Shown: one piece after another, positions 11,135-21,859 of the stretch
Position numbering within the stretch: position 1 is the stretch's first letter
How the letters are laid out: every line of letters begins with the position of its first letter
NCBI GenBank assembly: GCA_034401795.1
Contig: CM067365.1
Location: 12,405,656-12,469,655, forward strand
From: Chaetoderma sp. LZ-2023a
Lineage: Eukaryota; Mollusca; Caudofoveata; Chaetodermatida; Chaetodermatidae
Direction of reading: 5' to 3'
DNA length: 64,000 nt
Translations under genes and position numbers: made by a program
Notes under the pieces: model-generated
What the model saw: only the letters and a program-made list of their open reading frames with translations
Databases searched by the model: none
Told to the model about the DNA's origin: nothing

Positions 11135-11990
11135 AAATTCTACGTCATCTATAGACTTGATTCCATATGAATTGGGATGAGGCTCAATCCAACAGTACTT
11201 TTTAGGAATCCACGTTTGAATCCCAATGTAAGCCTAGACGTAATATTTGGATCATTGAACTGAGATTAAACCTAGAGTGTGTAACAGATCAGCACAAGGC
11301 ATGGTTAATGACTATATAAGAAGAGGCATTATAATATTCCTCAATGGCCAAAATTACAGATGCACAGTTACTTCTGTAAATGTGTACTTGTTTGATTTTG
11401 CTTTTGCTACTTAGCGTATCGATCATCATCAAAAAGGAATCTGAAATTATGGTCTCTGTAAAAACGACAAATTGAAACATTGAGTGAGGGAAACAAACTA
11501 ATTGAGAGAAATGATTAATGAACACAGATTTAGTTAAATCTCATGGAATTGAGCCCCGTTGTGTGTGATGCAATTCACACTAGGATTATGTCACTTATAG
11601 ATATCAGCAATTTGAGCGTCGAACTTGACCCTATCGAGATATATCATATATATTCTTCAGTTATGTGGACAAACGCGTAACATCTGCATAGTGAGATAGC
11701 GGAGCAGTCCTGGGTTGGAGATAAAGGGTTTGTGTTTTGTCAGCCAAATGTTCACCCGCCATATATCTTCCAATACACATTCTGCATATATCAAGATGCG
11801 CAATTTGAATAAAGAAACGTGAACCTGAACCTCTCAACATGTGTCATAACAGTTTTCTCATCATCGACTACATCTATATCAGTATGGAAATTACCGAGCC
11901 AAATTGTGACTATGGCCATATTCAATGCGTGGCATAACCACAACTATTGCAACAATTGAGGAAACACAGGCCATATAACTCAGGATGACA
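11135..11990 (+). repeat. Duplicated block (matches 37470-38080)
   Basis: Landmarks are gacttgattccatatgaatt, gatcagcacaaggcatggtt, tatggtctctgt, gagagaaatgattaatgaac and ctatatcagtatgg. About 150 bp at 11695-11845 are present only here. Confidence 0.75.
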
Positions 11991-12555
11991 CACTCACATA
12001 CGTAGGAGCCAAGACTGACATAATTGGCAATGGAATAGCGAATGGGATGACAGTTCCTTTTATGAGATAGTCCATCACTCGTATGATTAAGAAGAGCACG
12101 CTTAATCTAAGTTGTTTGGCAAAGATACACGCTTAAGTGATAATGTCATGAATGGCAATCAGCTGATACATTGCCATGGACGATACATTCAGAACCTCAG
12201 CTCCGTTTTTGTCAAAAAAGTACAAGTCTGCTTGACTTGGCATTTATCATCAAATAGCATGTGTAACCTTGGAATAACATGATACGATAGGAACAACTGA
12301 AGGCACCGCAGATCATTGGAGTCGAGGGTTAGTGATAATTGCAGAATTATGTCATGTACGGCAATTGCGTAAATACGTGTTATAAATATTCGCACGGATA
12401 CCTCATATGGATAGTGACACTGAGCTTCAACCAATGGCATAGATATCCGTCTGTCCATTCATCAGTCAGTCCATCCTTCCGTCTCATTATATGGCTACAT
12501 CAATACGTCTAGCATACGCGTAGGTTAATGTGCAGCACAAATCCAATAGACCTGT
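11991..12555. other. No gene or repeat recognised
   Basis: Unique-looking AT-rich sequence. The 89-codon minus frame at 12189-12458 has no recognisable motif. Confidence 0.5.
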
Positions 12556-12960
12556 CCAGTTTTAGCTATTCTCCGCCCATCCTAGTTAAGCTCCACCCAC
12601 CCCTCACTCAAGTTGGGATCGACCACCGAATGTCATGACTATCAATTTCCAGTTAACTATACAGGTAAGCTGTTGCATATTTCGCAACTAATTTGACTGG
12701 GTACTGTTGCTACCTATAGCAGGAACAGTGTCCAGTCAAATTATTTTCAAAACATTAAACATCATGTGTATTACACAGTAAAGTCGCATAGTCCGTCTTC
12801 AAGTATGCGTCCGTGACGTACTTATCTACGCCATTCATGCCGTCATTGGTTATGCCATCAGGCTACACGTCACGTAGTTTAATATGACATCATACGATAG
12901 ATGGATACACTAGAAAGTTAAATTGTTACGGTCTCTTGGTTACTTGCCGACGTGCCGACA
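12556..12960 (+). repeat. Family B, near full-length copy
   Basis: Left end ccagttttagctattctcc, then the CCGCCCAT and GGGATCGA motifs and aatttccagttaactataca. The central palindrome (tttgactgggtactgttgct to caggaacagtgtccagtcaa) follows, then the tail with the acgtacttat and gacatcata motifs, which also occur at 53972-54240. It is about 400 bp and has no coding capacity, as expected for a non-autonomous element. Confidence 0.75.
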
Positions 12961-13174
12961 GGTGGCAATCAACACAGCCACGTGTCAAATGAAGTAACCT
13001 TAGTTTAAGTACGTAGATAACAAATGCCATTCAAATAAAGATTATAAAAAATATTATTTTAATGTAAATCTAAACGTGAATATATGCCTTATTTTCAATC
13101 AGTGATAACCCAATGTGTATTTGCAAACTTCAGAGTTTAGGTTTATGACCGGCCAGTCGATAAGAGCATTATTG

Positions 13175-13655
13175 TCTTGCCCATTATCAGCAGTAGCTGT
13201 GGTAGCAGTAGAAGCAGTAGTAGCAGTAGCATCCGGAGCAGTAGACATAGCGGTAGCTGTAGCACCAGCAATAGCAATAGCAGTATGATCAACAGCAGCA
13301 TCAGTAGTGCCAGAAGCAGGAGTAGCAGACACAGTAGCAGAATCTGTAGCAATAACATGAACAGCAGCTGAATTAGCAACAGTAGTGGCAGTAGCAGCAG
13401 CAATGTGATACAGCGACAGCACCACAAGCAGAGGCAGGAGGAGCGGCGGCAGCAGCAGTAGCGGCAGCAGTAGCGGGAATATGCGAAGTAACAATGGCAG
13501 CAACAACAGCAGCAAAACAACAATACCAATATCAGTAGCATTAGCCTTAATAGTAACAGCAGCCTTTTAGTCACATTCAATTGCCAAATTCTTAATAACT
13601 ATTTCGTGGCGTCTAGTAAAATGCGTTCGTGATATTGCAACTGCAGCTGTGGCAG
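13175..13655. repeat. Imperfect AGC/TAG-type trinucleotide array, unit 1 with 3' flank
   Basis: About 390 bp of agc, agt, tag and aac triplets. A flank follows with cttttagtcacat, attcttaataact and gcgttcgtgatattg, and the same flank follows the next array 658 bp downstream. The open frames in several phases reflect triplet composition. Confidence 0.9.
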
Positions 13656-14305
13656 CAACAAAAAAACAAGAGTAGAAATAATAGTCGCAGTAGCATTAAT
13701 AGTAAGCAACTGCAGCAGCAGCAGCAGAAACAGCAGCAACAGAGACAGCAATAGCAGCGGCAGGAGCAGAGGCAGTATGCGAAGTAGCAATGGCAACAGC
13801 AGCAGCATCAGCAACAGAAGCAACAGCAGCAGTAGCCGTAGCGGAAGCGGCAGAAACAGTAGCAGCAGCAACAGCTGCAGGAACAGCGGCAGCAGCAACA
13901 ACAACAGCAGCAATGGCGGAAGCGCCAGCGGCAGTAACAGCAGCGGCGGCAACAGCTGCAGCAGTGGCGGCAGCGGCGGCGGCAGCGACGGCAGCGGCCG
14001 TAGCGGCAGCGGCAGTAACAGCAGCGGCAGCAACAGCAGCGGCATTAACAGCAGCGGCGGCAACAGCAGCGGCGGCAACAGCTGCAGCAGCGGCGGCAGC
14101 CGGCAGTGGCGCGGCGAGTGAGACTGGCAGCGGCAGCAGCAAAATCAGCAATAGCAATATCAGTAGCAATAACCGTAATAGTAACAGCAGCAGTAGTAGT
14201 AGCCGTAGTAGTAGTAGCAGTCTTTTAGACACATGCAAATGTTAGATTCTTAATAACCTTTTCAAAGTCTGTGGTAAAACGCGTTCGTGATATTGAAATA
14301 TATGT
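13656..14305. repeat. Imperfect AGC/GGC-type trinucleotide array, unit 2 with 3' flank
   Basis: Larger and more GC-rich than unit 1 (agc, ggc, gca; densest at 13880-14110). It ends in cttttagacacat, attcttaataacc and gcgttcgtgatattg. Array plus flank therefore form a tandem duplication of about 660 bp. Frames encoding poly-Ala, poly-Ser/Asn and poly-Leu are overlapping by-products. Confidence 0.9.
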
Positions 14306-14519
14306 ATTTAATTTGTGATTCAAATGATGAGCTGGTGCGAATTATAAAGCATGACAGACATGTAATAGCTGGCAGCAGAATAGGTGGCGATGTCTTCCTT
14401 TCATCCCACGGAGAGAGTTGTGACAGATTCATTGTAACGATATGAACATATTGCATTACTAAACGAATACGAGTATTACTTAGGCGGGTACTATGTAAGA
14501 AGGGGAGGGCCGATTTGGT

Positions 14520-15440
14520 CGCCTTTTTCACAGCTTGTTCTTTTGTCCTTTCCTTTGTTATTTTGACACCTTTTTTCCTTTGATCTCCGCCGCCTTCTCA
14601 GAAGGTGGGGGGAAAAGGCGACCAGATCTCCGCCATTCTGATTGGATGTTAGATGTAGAGGGTGAACATACGCCACCCCCACCCTCCGCCAACCCTTCAA
14701 TAAATTGCGTGCCTCCTGCCATTCAATGAGGTGAGCTTAAGGGTAATTAGCGTAATGCTTGACAAGTATTAATGCATAGCATAAGTATGATTGACAGGTT
14801 ACATATTTGACCTCATCTGTTCTGACCTCTGAGAACCCATTATATCACAAAACCGCACCCCCTCATTAAATCGCATGACTTCTGTCATCCAATCAGCTGA
14901 GCTTAAGGGTAATTAGTGTATTGATTGACGCGGGTTAATGCCTAGTGTATGAATGATTGGCAGTTTACATGTGTTGAATGTGTCTGTTCCGGCCTCTGGG
15001 AACTCATTCAATCATGACGCCCCCCCCCCCCCTCGTTAAATCACGTGACTCCTGGCATCCAATGATGTGAGCTTAAGTGTAATTAACTTAATGATGCTTC
15101 ACAAGAGTTAATAATAGTAATTAAGCGTCAATCTCGTCTAGTCAGGACCAACTCGCAAGGGTTACTGTAGTGTGCAATGATTATCAATCATTTACATGTC
15201 TGGACTCGTTTTTTCTGGGATAGCAGAGCTCATTCAATGATGGGAGATGAATTCTAAATGGCCAATCTATCATGTAAGGAGAATTGTTGAGTGATTATTG
15301 AAGATGACTTGGTTAGGCTAATAGGGTGATCATTAAACTTCTGGATCTAGGATCTTTTTAGCTATGACAATGTACAAGGGTCGATGTTTCGCATACGGAC
15401 AATCGTTTAGTTATTACTAAAACCGATTAAAATTAACTAG
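14520..15440 (+). repeat. Family C element, copy C1
   Basis: Starts with tttgatctccgccgcc and attctgattggatgttagat. Tandem units of about 170 bp follow, each with cctcattaaatc (or cctcgttaaatc), a CCAAT motif, gtgagcttaagggtaatta, a TGATTGACA motif and gggaactcattcaat. It ends in a unique part with tctatcatgtaagg, tagctatgacaatgtac and ttagttattact. C2 (minus) and C3 share the same order. Confidence 0.8.
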
Positions 15441-15908
15441 TTGCACTTTAATGAGTCATACAATGTTCAACGAATCAATTTCCAATCAAGTTAGGTTAAT
15501 AATCACTGATTACAATTGTAATGGGCCTCGAACGGCCATGCACTATTGGGAACCAATTCCAGCTTAAGTTGGCTCAGCATTTGGATGGGTTTTACGCGCT
15601 GGTTCTTTCAGTTATCAATTAAAATTGTCGCCATAATCAGTAGCATCGCCCGGGCAAATTCGTTCCAACATATATATCAGCTTACATTTACAGTTTTCTG
15701 GAAATTGCTAGTCAGTGAGTTTAGAGATTGATCGATCCCAACATGATCGAGGTGTGGGTGGAGCTAGCTAGAGATGGGCGGTGCCAAACCAATATGGAAA
15801 GCTTCAGGTCTATTCCAAACATTAACTGCTTTCCTGTATGTGTACCCTGAAATTGTAATAAGGAGATTGTGTCCATGATTTTATATCTCAAGCTTCCACA
15901 TGCTTGAC

Positions 15909-15980
15909 CTCTCTCCCGCTCTCTCTCTCTCTGTCTCTCTCTCTCTCACTCTCTCTCTCCCTCTCTCTCTCTCTCTCTCA

Positions 15981-16017
<37 letters not shown>

Positions 16018-16030
16018 TCTCTTTCTCTCC
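15909..16030. repeat. (CT)n microsatellite
   Basis: CT-rich run with a few interruptions inside the left arm. The right arm has (GCGT)n in the comparable position. Confidence 0.95.
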
Positions 16031-16169
16031 CACGCCCACATACCCGTACATAGACACGCACATATGCACTATGACAAAGTGTCTAACACGATCCATACTG
16101 CATGACCATAACAGCTTACCCACATAATTACTGATATTAAAAATGGTATATTCGCTCACACCCCCACCC

Positions 16170-17619
16170 AGAAACATTGTTATGAATAACGACCATACAG
16201 CTCCACTCAGAATAGGCTGTACTATCAGCATTATCGATTTGTTATCATTACATTACCTATATGCAGTGCAGCTCAGGGTAAGTTATCATGTCTAAAAACG
16301 TGAACAGAAAGTGTTAGTAGGAACTGTTCTCGTGTATATTTAGGGTGTAATCGTATTAGATTTGAAGATAATTGCTGTCTTTGGCAAAAATGTATTTCAA
16401 TCCAGGTATGTACAAAACAGTCGACAGCCCTTTAATTTGGGATGGATCATTAGCCAGTTATAAAAATGTAAACTTGAATTGAATCGGCGTAGGCTCAATC
16501 TGTACACACAATCCACCTGGCTAATGGCTGATCCCAAATTAAAGGTATGTAAGAAAAATCGATAATGTTGAATACAGCATACCATTTTAGGAATCAATTC
16601 CCAGTAGAGTCCATCCCAGAAATAACATAACATATTTCAAAACAAAAATAAAACATAATGTCATATGTTTAGATCATAACGGGATTGTTTTCTCTAAACA
16701 TGAGGGTGGGGTGGGGGTGGGGGGGGGGGGGGGGGGTGGCTGTGTGCTCTGATTAACATGTCCATGACTAAGTCAGCTAAAACTAGCCTCTGTAGTGGTA
16801 TTGGGGCATGAACATGTGCTGGCCAAGAGAAGGCTATTTGTGAAAAGTGGTAAACGTTGAAATTGACGAATTGACATTCAATAAGTAAATATTTTTAATT
16901 TTTTGGAGCAAGTTAGGTTTTAAAGGGTTAAATAAAGTGTATAGTATTATGTTGCTAAAAGATGTTACAGTGCATCTAAGAAATAACTTTAAATATTTGC
17001 AAGACAAATACTAGGGTTACAGTCCAGCCCTTATTATCGACTCATTGTGGAAAGTTGTATATCACTGTGTGCATGACGTGCCCATGATTTCAATTATAGA
17101 GGCATTGGCGAGTTGTAATCAAAAACGATGTTTCACATAACGAAATTTGTTTTTCATATTTGCTTTGTCAGCATATGTTTAACAATATGGTTTCAAATTG
17201 TTTTTTTATCATATGTAGTTAAAAATAGCGCTCACAGGATATTTCGTTTTGTCCCAGATCTACAATTTTGACATACGTTGAATATGGTACACTGGTTTAG
17301 GAATCAATTTTCAGTACAGTCCAGCCCAGCAATAACCTAACATGTTTACAAAACAAAAATGAATAATAATATCAAATGTTTTGAACATAAGTAGATTGAA
17401 CGAACTAAGACAGCAATTGTCTTCAGATCAAATCAAATTAACCCCTAAATATACAAAAGAACAGTTCCTACTAACATGTTTTCTGCTCATGTTTATAGAC
17501 ATGTTATCATACCCTGAGCAGTGCTGCATATAGGCAATGTTATGAAAAAAATCGATAATGCTAAATAGTGCAGAACGTCTGAGCGGGGTTATATGATCGT
17601 CATCCATAATAATGTTTAG

Positions 17620-17621
<2 letters not shown>
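16170..17621. mobile_element. 1.45-kb foldback-type element with ~210-bp terminal inverted repeats
   Basis: Left terminus near 16170 (aaacattgttatgaataacg) and right terminus near 17621 are mirror copies, and both continue through tgctcagggta, gttagtaggaactgttct and aattgctgtct. Inside lie a shorter hairpin (16427-16456 with 16514-16545, sharing tttaatttggga) and a direct repeat (16560-16680 and 17278-17395, landmark ggaatcaatt). No open frame is long enough for a transposase, so it would be non-autonomous. It may be the core of the larger inverted repeat rather than a separate insertion. Confidence 0.55.
16703..16739 (+). repeat. Poly-G run, G-quadruplex-prone
   Basis: Short G blocks separated by single T, then about 19 consecutive G, inside the spacer of the inverted repeat. 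Confidence 0.95.
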
Positions 17622-17679
<58 letters not shown>

Positions 17680-17689
17680 TGTGTGTGTG
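17621..17689. repeat. (GCGT)n microsatellite
   Basis: Fifteen uninterrupted GCGT units followed by GT, starting exactly at the edge of the inner inverted repeat. Confidence 0.97.
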
Positions 17690-18129
17690 GTACATTGGCG
17701 AATAGAGACAATAGCCCAGTTGTTGCCAATATTACCTTGGGTGAATGCTAAGCTCGTGTAGGTCTACTAGTCATTACGTTTTTTTTGCATAACTGAAACG
17801 TACACATCGTTATAGTGGCCCAGGAATAGAAGAAACTTGACACTTGTTGAAACAGTGTGCACGAATATATCATTTTTAAGATCGGTTAGACATGTGACTA
17901 ACAAGTGTAAGCTGTTTAATATTTTGAAACTAATTTGACTGGATGATGTTACTGCTTATGACGGCAAAGTTAGACCCTGAGTCAACTTAGGCTGAAAGTT
18001 TCCCCTAATATTGCGTGGCCATTTAATAACATTAGCACATGTAATCGGTAGTTATTTCTCTAACTCAATTGAACATTGACTCACTGAATTGTGTACGATT
18101 CTGATGATCACTATACACTGTCAGCATTG

Positions 18130-18895
18130 TCTTAACGTTCAAATAGTTAATAACTAGCTGATTATCCTTATGCGATACATTGTTCCGTGTGCATTGTCAT
18201 GGCTAAAAAGAACTGATGTTCAGAAGTTTAATGATCAACCCATTAGACTAGCTGAGTTCTCTTCCACAATTGCTCAACAATTGTCCTTACATGATAGATT
18301 GACAATTTAGAATTAATCTCCCATGATTGAATGAGTTCCCGGAGTCAGAAAAAAGACGAGTCCAGACATGCAACCAGTCACTAATCATTACAAAACTCAT
18401 ACACCCGTGCGAATTTGTCCTGGCTCGAAGAGATCATGACTTAATTACACACATTCACCCTTGCCAACCGCCATTGCGCTAATTACCCTTAATATCACAT
18501 GATTGGATGCCATGAGGCACGTGATTTAATGAGGGGGTGGGCGGGGCTTTGCGATCGGATGACTTTCCAGGAAAAGCCCCTGCCAATCATTGTGCTATTT
18601 ACCCTTAAGCTTGCCTCATTGGATGATAGGAGTCACTTGATTTAACGAGGGGCCAGGGATTCGTGATTGAATGCGTTCCCAAGAAAAGACGAGTTCAGAC
18701 ATGTACCCTGTCAATCATGCTTATGCTATGCATTAATTCTTGCCAATCATTGCGCTAATTACCCTTACGCTCACCACATTGGAGGACAGGAGCACGTGCT
18801 TTAATAATGGGTAGTTGGGTATGAACATCTAACATCCAATCAGAATGGCGGAGATCTGGGTACTTCAAAGTAAAACGACGCAAAAGATTTTCACA
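18130..18895 (-). repeat. Family C element, copy C2 (inverted)
   Basis: Reverse-complement order of C1: the unique end with tatccttatgcgatac, the tacatgatagatt motif, then units with ccctta...cctcattggatga and gattgaatg.gttcc, and the outer end with aacatccaatcagaatggcg at 18828-18847. Confidence 0.75.
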
Positions 18896-19680
18896 ACTAG
18901 GTTTCAAAATCAATCAACATGGCGCCATAGACATTCAATTAGCATAACACAGGTAGATGGTGTGACAATTCTTTGTGCTGGCATTTGCAACATGTACACG
19001 AAATGCCAAATGCCCCACCTCTACTTATGTACAAATGCCAATCGATTAGATAACTTCATCTCACGAATAATTTTTAGAATTGATGTGTCAAAGTTCCTCT
19101 GCGTGATCATACAATTGTAATAATTATGTATCACTCAATTGCGTAAATACAATTTGACATGAATGTCACCCTGTGTGTTAGTGTGTGTAAACGGTATCGT
19201 GTGCTGGGGTTGATATTATGCCTGAAACATCTATTTAGGAAATACATGGTGTTTTAAAACTCTCGCATATGGACAGGAAGTACATAATATCAATTGCTTT
19301 TAGTATTATGATGTGTCATGTATACATTTTGGAACCACACAGAACGAACGATTCTAGTCGATTTAATACATCTTGTGAACACCACTGTGTACCTATTGAC
19401 CTGAACTCGCTAGGGATGATTCAGCTGTGTTGGTACTTCTAATAACAAATGTAAATTGTGTAGATATTCTCGCCGCGTCAATGTTCCAAGTCCTAATAAT
19501 CAACAGTGATGTTATCTTGCTTATGTAAATATGCTCTCGCTTGCAAGCACCAACGATGTCATTTTTCAGCTCCAGAAATATTGACGACTGTAAAGATGAA
19601 CATAACTGTGTCCACTTGCGTAACCCTTTAAGCCCGAAAGAGCGAGCGCCAAAATCATTTAGGCTTTAATAAATCATCAG
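18896..19680. other. No gene or repeat recognised
   Basis: No motif. The 91-codon frame at 18845-19120 begins inside the C2 element and is not supported. Confidence 0.5.
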
Positions 19681-19815
19681 TTGAATATTTGTAAACGAAT
19701 TTGGCTGAGAGCTGTTACTGCCTATGGCAACAATATGTTGCTGTCAAATTATTTTCAAAATAGTCAACAGCTCAGCTGCTATTTACCTTGAGTTTCTGGG
19801 AAATCAGGGTTCAAA
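19681..19815 (+). repeat. Family B central fragment
   Basis: Both halves of the palindrome are present (ctgttactgcctatggcaac; attattttcaaaatagtcaa), followed by agctgctatttacc and ttctgggaaa. It is a mirrored, truncated copy. Confidence 0.65.
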
Positions 19816-20475
19816 GGCGTACTAATATTATGCCATGGCAGTCAGTAAATAGTCAATATATATATTACGTAACTGGTATCTTTATGGAAGATTTGCACCT
19901 GCAGGGTTAATCGAGTTTGTGTTTAGATTTAAGATTTGCAAATGTCAATGTGGCGTATAGCGCAATGCAGATGGATATATGTGCAATCCCATACATGTGC
20001 TGTACATGTGAGTGGCATTGCTACTAATTCTATGGTTGGTTATATAGATTAATGCCACGATTTAAGGCATATGAATGTGTTAGCCAATACGAGAGTGCGC
20101 AGACACATATATCTGCGAGGGTGTGTTTGAGGGCTGACGTTGTTTATTTTGTGGACACATACCGGTGATAATACACACTGAATTCTTGTATACACTTTAG
20201 TTCAAACAATGCCAATGCAGTTAACAATTCCAAAATTGTCATGGTCTTATATATCTAGAAAGTGTGATCATTCTTTGTTATCTTCATGACTATTACCATA
20301 GCTCAAGGCAATGCTTACAATGTTGTAATCCCCCATCGTCCTTTTGGTTAAGACCAAGGGCATAGCATTGTCTGGGCTGTGCAGTCTAATAAAGCACACA
20401 TTTTGTTTAGAAATGTCCAGCTGGATTGCTGAACAATGTTCAAATATGCATGATAACGGTAGCAACGTGCACGCC
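19816..20475. other. No gene or repeat recognised
   Basis: AT-rich, with only short frames. Confidence 0.5.
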
Positions 20476-20795
20476 ACGGTTGGCCATGGTCTGACCATGC
20501 GGTCGAATTAGTACCACATTCAGACCATGGTTGGCCATGGCCTGACGATGTTATGGTTGGCAATGGGCAAATCATGATATGGCAAGGACATGTTTGACCC
20601 TGAACAAACCATGACCTGACCATGGTATGTCGCAGACCATCAAACATAACTTTACCAAGGTCAAGAGGAATTTGTTGATCATGGTCGACCATGGCATGAG
20701 TGTGGTGTCATTAACCTGCATGGTCGTTCATAGGCAATTTATGGGCAACCCGTGGTCAAACCATGGTCATTGATCATGGTTTGATCATGGTTAGA
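20476..20795. repeat. CATGG-rich palindromic cluster
   Basis: About ten CATGG pentamers in 320 bp, many as GACCATGG, GGCCATGG or GATCATGG with local dyad symmetry (for example ccatggttggccatgg at 20526-20541). The motif spacing is irregular (about 10-70 bp), so this is a degenerate short-unit repeat rather than a clean satellite. The two minus-strand frames across it are composition artefacts. Confidence 0.7.
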
Positions 20796-20841
20796 AAATA
20801 CTGTTCCACCTCTCCTCTTTTCACCCGACCTTGGTTCGCCA

Positions 20842-20996
20842 CTTTCCGCTCTTTCCTTCACTTTCTCACACTCTAGCTGGCTCACTCATTTGCTCGATCC
20901 TCCCACTCGCTCACTCCTTCTATATTGTATTCACCTCCCTCACCTGTTCTCTCTCCCTCCCTCCCTCCCTATCTCGCATCCATCTCTCCGTCCGTC

Positions 20997-21047
<51 letters not shown>

Positions 21048-21265
21048 CTCACTCTTCCCCTCTCTTCATCCACCCACACTGCCTCCATCCACCTCCCTCT
21101 CTTTCTTCATTCTCCATCAATTTCTTTATCTGTCTCCTAACTATATCTCTAGGTGTCCGCTCTCTGTTTCCCTCTCTCGCTCTCTCTCTCTCCCTCCCTC
21201 CCTGCCTCCCTCCCCCTCCCTCCCCTTCCTCCCTCCCTCCCTGCCTCCATCCCTCCCCCTCCCTA

Positions 21266-21317
<52 letters not shown>

Positions 21318-21327
21318 CCTCTCTCTA

Positions 21328-21375
<48 letters not shown>
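20842..21375. repeat. Long CT/CCTC-rich tract
   Basis: About 530 bp of CT dinucleotides with CTCC and CATC interruptions. Four overlapping Ser/Leu/Pro-rich frames are by-products. Confidence 0.95.
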
Positions 21376-21379
21376 GCAG

Positions 21380-21655
21380 TGCCCCGGTTGAATATATTAA
21401 CATTGTATGCGAAGGTTCAAGCTATGGTTCTATGGAAATTAAATCCAGTTAAATTATTTTAAAAATATTCAACCTATTGTTTATTCAATAGTAAGTCCAT
21501 TAGAGACATACACTTCGTACATGTAACATATTTCTAAATAATACCAACGGAGCTAGATATGTCATTCACTACGCATATTAATTGTGACGTCAGCCTACAT
21601 GTGACGTAATCCATGACGATGCCATATACCTGAGTGGCAGATCTTATGTATTTAT
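21380..21655 (+). repeat. Family B, right part
   Basis: ccagttaaattattttaaaa, tattcaacct, aatagtaagtccattagaga, gtgacgtcagcctacatgtg and agtggcagatctta match the tail seen at 2600-2760 and 30850-30990. Confidence 0.7.
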
Positions 21656-21774
21656 TGTGTGTTCATTATGCCATTACATTACTGGTTTTTCACTTTCAAA
21701 CTTTTAATCCTTACAGAGAAGACATAATCATTATTTATGATGCAATAAATGTTCTGCTGAAGATATTTACAACC

Positions 21775-21840
21775 ACTTTTCAGTCAGATTATTTTCAAAA
21801 TAGCAAACAGCTTGGCTGTATATGTCTAGTGAAATGGCTA
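21775..21840 (+). repeat. Family B arm fragment
   Basis: cagtcagattattttcaaaa followed by agcaaacagcttggctgtat resembles the mirrored half of the B core. Confidence 0.55.
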
Positions 21841-21859
21841 CAATGACATTTAAAGGATA

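Larger units (their letters stand above)
1240..11990 (+). repeat. Collinear paralogous block, copy 1
   Basis: Successive parts of this block recur in the same order and orientation at about 29300-38080. Corresponding pieces seen by eye (copy 1 / copy 2): 1250-1900 / 29315-29960; 2220-2520 / 30320-30790; 2530-2800 / 30790-31020; 2840-3480 / 31080-31520; 4290-5060 / 31570-32060; 5080-5640 / 32095-32690; 6050-6245 / 32690-32850; 7815-9310 / 34560-35960 (and 32895-33940); 9425-9995 / 36955-37450; 11135-11990 / 37470-38080. Aligned stretches look about 75-85 percent identical, with many indels. Copy 1 has extra sequence at about 3490-4280, 6246-7810 and 10430-11130. Some blocks have further copies in the window, so this may be two copies of a very long mobile unit rather than a simple segmental duplication. 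Confidence 0.75.
14520..18895. repeat. Large inverted repeat (left arm 14520-16381, right arm 17403-18895)
   Basis: Read inward from each end, both arms show the same succession: family C (14520-15440 and 18895-18130), a spacer with caatgttcaa, tggcca.gca and cctaagttg/cttaagttg motifs, a degenerate family B segment (15625-15800 and 17990-17880), a microsatellite, and finally a better-preserved ~210-bp inner arm (16170-16381 and 17621-17403). The central spacer is about 1.02 kb. Arms look roughly 65-80 percent identical by eye. No transposase motif was found in the spacer. Confidence 0.7.

Noticed and set aside
13599-14245. Frames of 114-180 codons encoding poly-Leu, poly-Ala and Ser/Asn-rich proteins
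   Set aside because: They overlap in several phases on both strands over an AGC-type trinucleotide array; no non-repetitive coding sequence is attached.
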